From positions 1 through 6,598 of the forward strand of contig JASLEQ010000071.1 in assembly GCA_030151135.1 (NCBI GenBank): a DNA stretch of 6,598 nucleotides. The letters run 5' to 3'. Below the pieces are notes generated by a model, which was not told where the DNA came from, ran no database searches, and saw only the letters and a program-made list of their open reading frames with translations. The position numbers and the translations under genes are program-made. Source of the stretch: Candidatus Sulfotelmatobacter sp. Lineage in GTDB: Bacteria; Acidobacteriota; Terriglobia; Terriglobales; SbA1. Shown piece after piece: positions 5,666 through 6,598 of this stretch (position 1 is the first letter of the stretch; every line of letters begins with the position of its first letter).

Positions 5666-6598
5666 TTAATCTGCGATCACTTTGGCGAAAACGTCATGAT
5701 CGACGTTGCCGCCGGTAATTACGGTTCCCACGCGCTTGCCCTTCAGGGCAGACTTTTCTTTCAGAGCGGCGGCTAATCCTGCAGCGCCCGCCCCTTCAGC
5801 AACGTTATGTGTATCGGTGAAGGTCGCCTTCATGGCCTGGGCGACTTCTTCTTCACTCACCTGAACAATGTGGTGGACATTTTGGAAGATGACTTCGAGG
5901 GATGCGTCATCGGGCGTGCTGCAAGCCATTCCATCCGCCAAAATTGTGGTTACGGGGGCGGCAATCTTGCGACCCGCGTCGAAGGAAAGCGCGTAAGCGG
6001 GCGCGCCCTCCGACACGACTCCTACAATTGTTGTTTTCAGATTCAGACCATTGCGAACGGCAGCGCACGAGCAGATGCTGGAGCCTTGGCCAATCGGAAC
6101 ATAGACGACATCCAGGTTTGGAACCGCGGAGAAGAACTCCAGCCAGTAAGTTGCGACTCCTCTTACGATGTCGCGGTGATAGGACGGGACGAACTGCCAT
6201 CCGTGCTGGGCGGCGAGTTTCTGCGCGTGTTCTTTGGATTCCTGATAGTCCTTGCCGAACTCGATTAGATTTCCGCCCTGAGCACGCATTGCAGCATTCT
6301 TCTCTGTGCTATTGCCTCGCGGAACCACGATGTTTGCGGTGACGCCGAAGCGGCGTGCAGCCAGCGCAACGGACTGCCCATGATTGCCGCGCGTCGCGGT
6401 CACCAGTCCGGTGATGCGGCTGTTCGCTCGAAATAGCTCTGCCGCATACGCAATGGCAGTCCGAGCCTTAAAAGCGCCCGTGGGAGTATGGTTCTCGTGT
6501 TTCAACCACAATTCCGCGCCCAGCCGTTGGGAGAGCAGAGGCCAGACATACTGCGGAGTAGGCGGCATCTTGGAGTAGACGAGTTCGCCAGCAGACCG
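5666..6598 (-). CDS. Threonine dehydratase-like PLP enzyme (fold type II), N-terminus beyond window
   Basis: A cytoplasmic PLP-dependent enzyme of the threonine/serine dehydratase family, which deaminates L-threonine or L-serine to a 2-oxoacid. Numbered from the Met at 6566-6568, it shows the PLP lysine K34 in TGAFKAR (30-36), the GNHG loop (61-64), a phosphate-binding loop PIGQGSSICS (158-167), E259 in EGAGAAGLAA, and GGNVD (286-290) near the C-terminus, with no ACT regulatory domain. The frame stays open past that Met to the window end, adding ten codons (RSAGELVYSK) that match the usual N-terminal helix preceding PPTPQY. The true start therefore lies beyond 6598, and the Met is internal. 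310 residues are visible, against about 320-330 expected. The subgroup is the short catabolic-like type with PPTPQY and HENHTPTGAFK, whose members are often of unproven substrate. The stop is TAA. Confidence 0.9.
   Translation of the reverse strand, partial: RSAGELVYSKMPPTPQYVWPLLSQRLGAELWLKHENHTPTGAFKARTAIAYAAELFRANSRITGLVTATRGNHGQSVALAARRFGVTANIVVPRGNSTEKNAAMRAQGGNLIEFGKDYQESKEHAQKLAAQHGWQFVPSYHRDIVRGVATYWLEFFSAVPNLDVVYVPIGQGSSICSCAAVRNGLNLKTTIVGVVSEGAPAYALSFDAGRKIAAPVTTILADGMACSTPDDASLEVIFQNVHHIVQVSEEEVAQAMKATFTDTHNVAEGAGAAGLAAALKEKSALKGKRVGTVITGGNVDHDVFAKVIAD

Overview
The window is ordinary bacterial chromosome with roughly 57-58% GC, dense and mostly single-copy housekeeping or accessory metabolic genes. 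I see no mobile element, CRISPR array, rRNA or tRNA. The mix of families (a secreted Asp-box protein of a type I associate with soil Acidobacteriota and Actinobacteria, a NAPE-PLD-like metallo-hydrolase, a PhnB-like VOC protein, a MOFRL glycerate kinase) together with the moderate GC suggests an acidobacterium of the Terriglobia/Koribacter kind. That assignment is an inference from memory of family resemblance.

Layout, left to right. (1) The 3' part of a glycerate 2-kinase gene on + (1-1143), cut by the window edge. (2) A 117-bp convergent gap with two inverted repeats. (3) On -, a small VOC/PhnB-like protein (1261-1737), and upstream of it a metallo-beta-lactamase-fold hydrolase (1859-2755), separated by 121 bp that contain a strong pyrimidine tract. 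(4) A 236-bp gap carrying a terminator-like hairpin, then on - a secreted six-Asp-box 'sialidase-like' protein (2992-4521). (5) A 238-bp divergent intergenic region with a good sigma70-type promoter for each side and two dyad-symmetric candidate operator sites. (6) On +, a beta-hydroxyacid dehydrogenase of the GLYR/3-hydroxyisobutyrate dehydrogenase family (4760-5641). (7) On -, converging with only 24 bp between stops, a PLP-dependent threonine dehydratase-like enzyme (5666 to the window end) whose N-terminus lies outside.

The genes look like separate transcription units, not one pathway operon. The only plausible metabolic link is that the 4760-5641 reductase family includes enzymes making glycerate or hydroxyacids from glyoxylate, tartronate semialdehyde or succinic semialdehyde, while the first gene phosphorylates glycerate. 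The two are 3.6 kb apart with unrelated genes between them, so this link is weak. I found no clear sign of a previously undescribed system. The most interesting stretch is the divergent promoter region 4522-4759.
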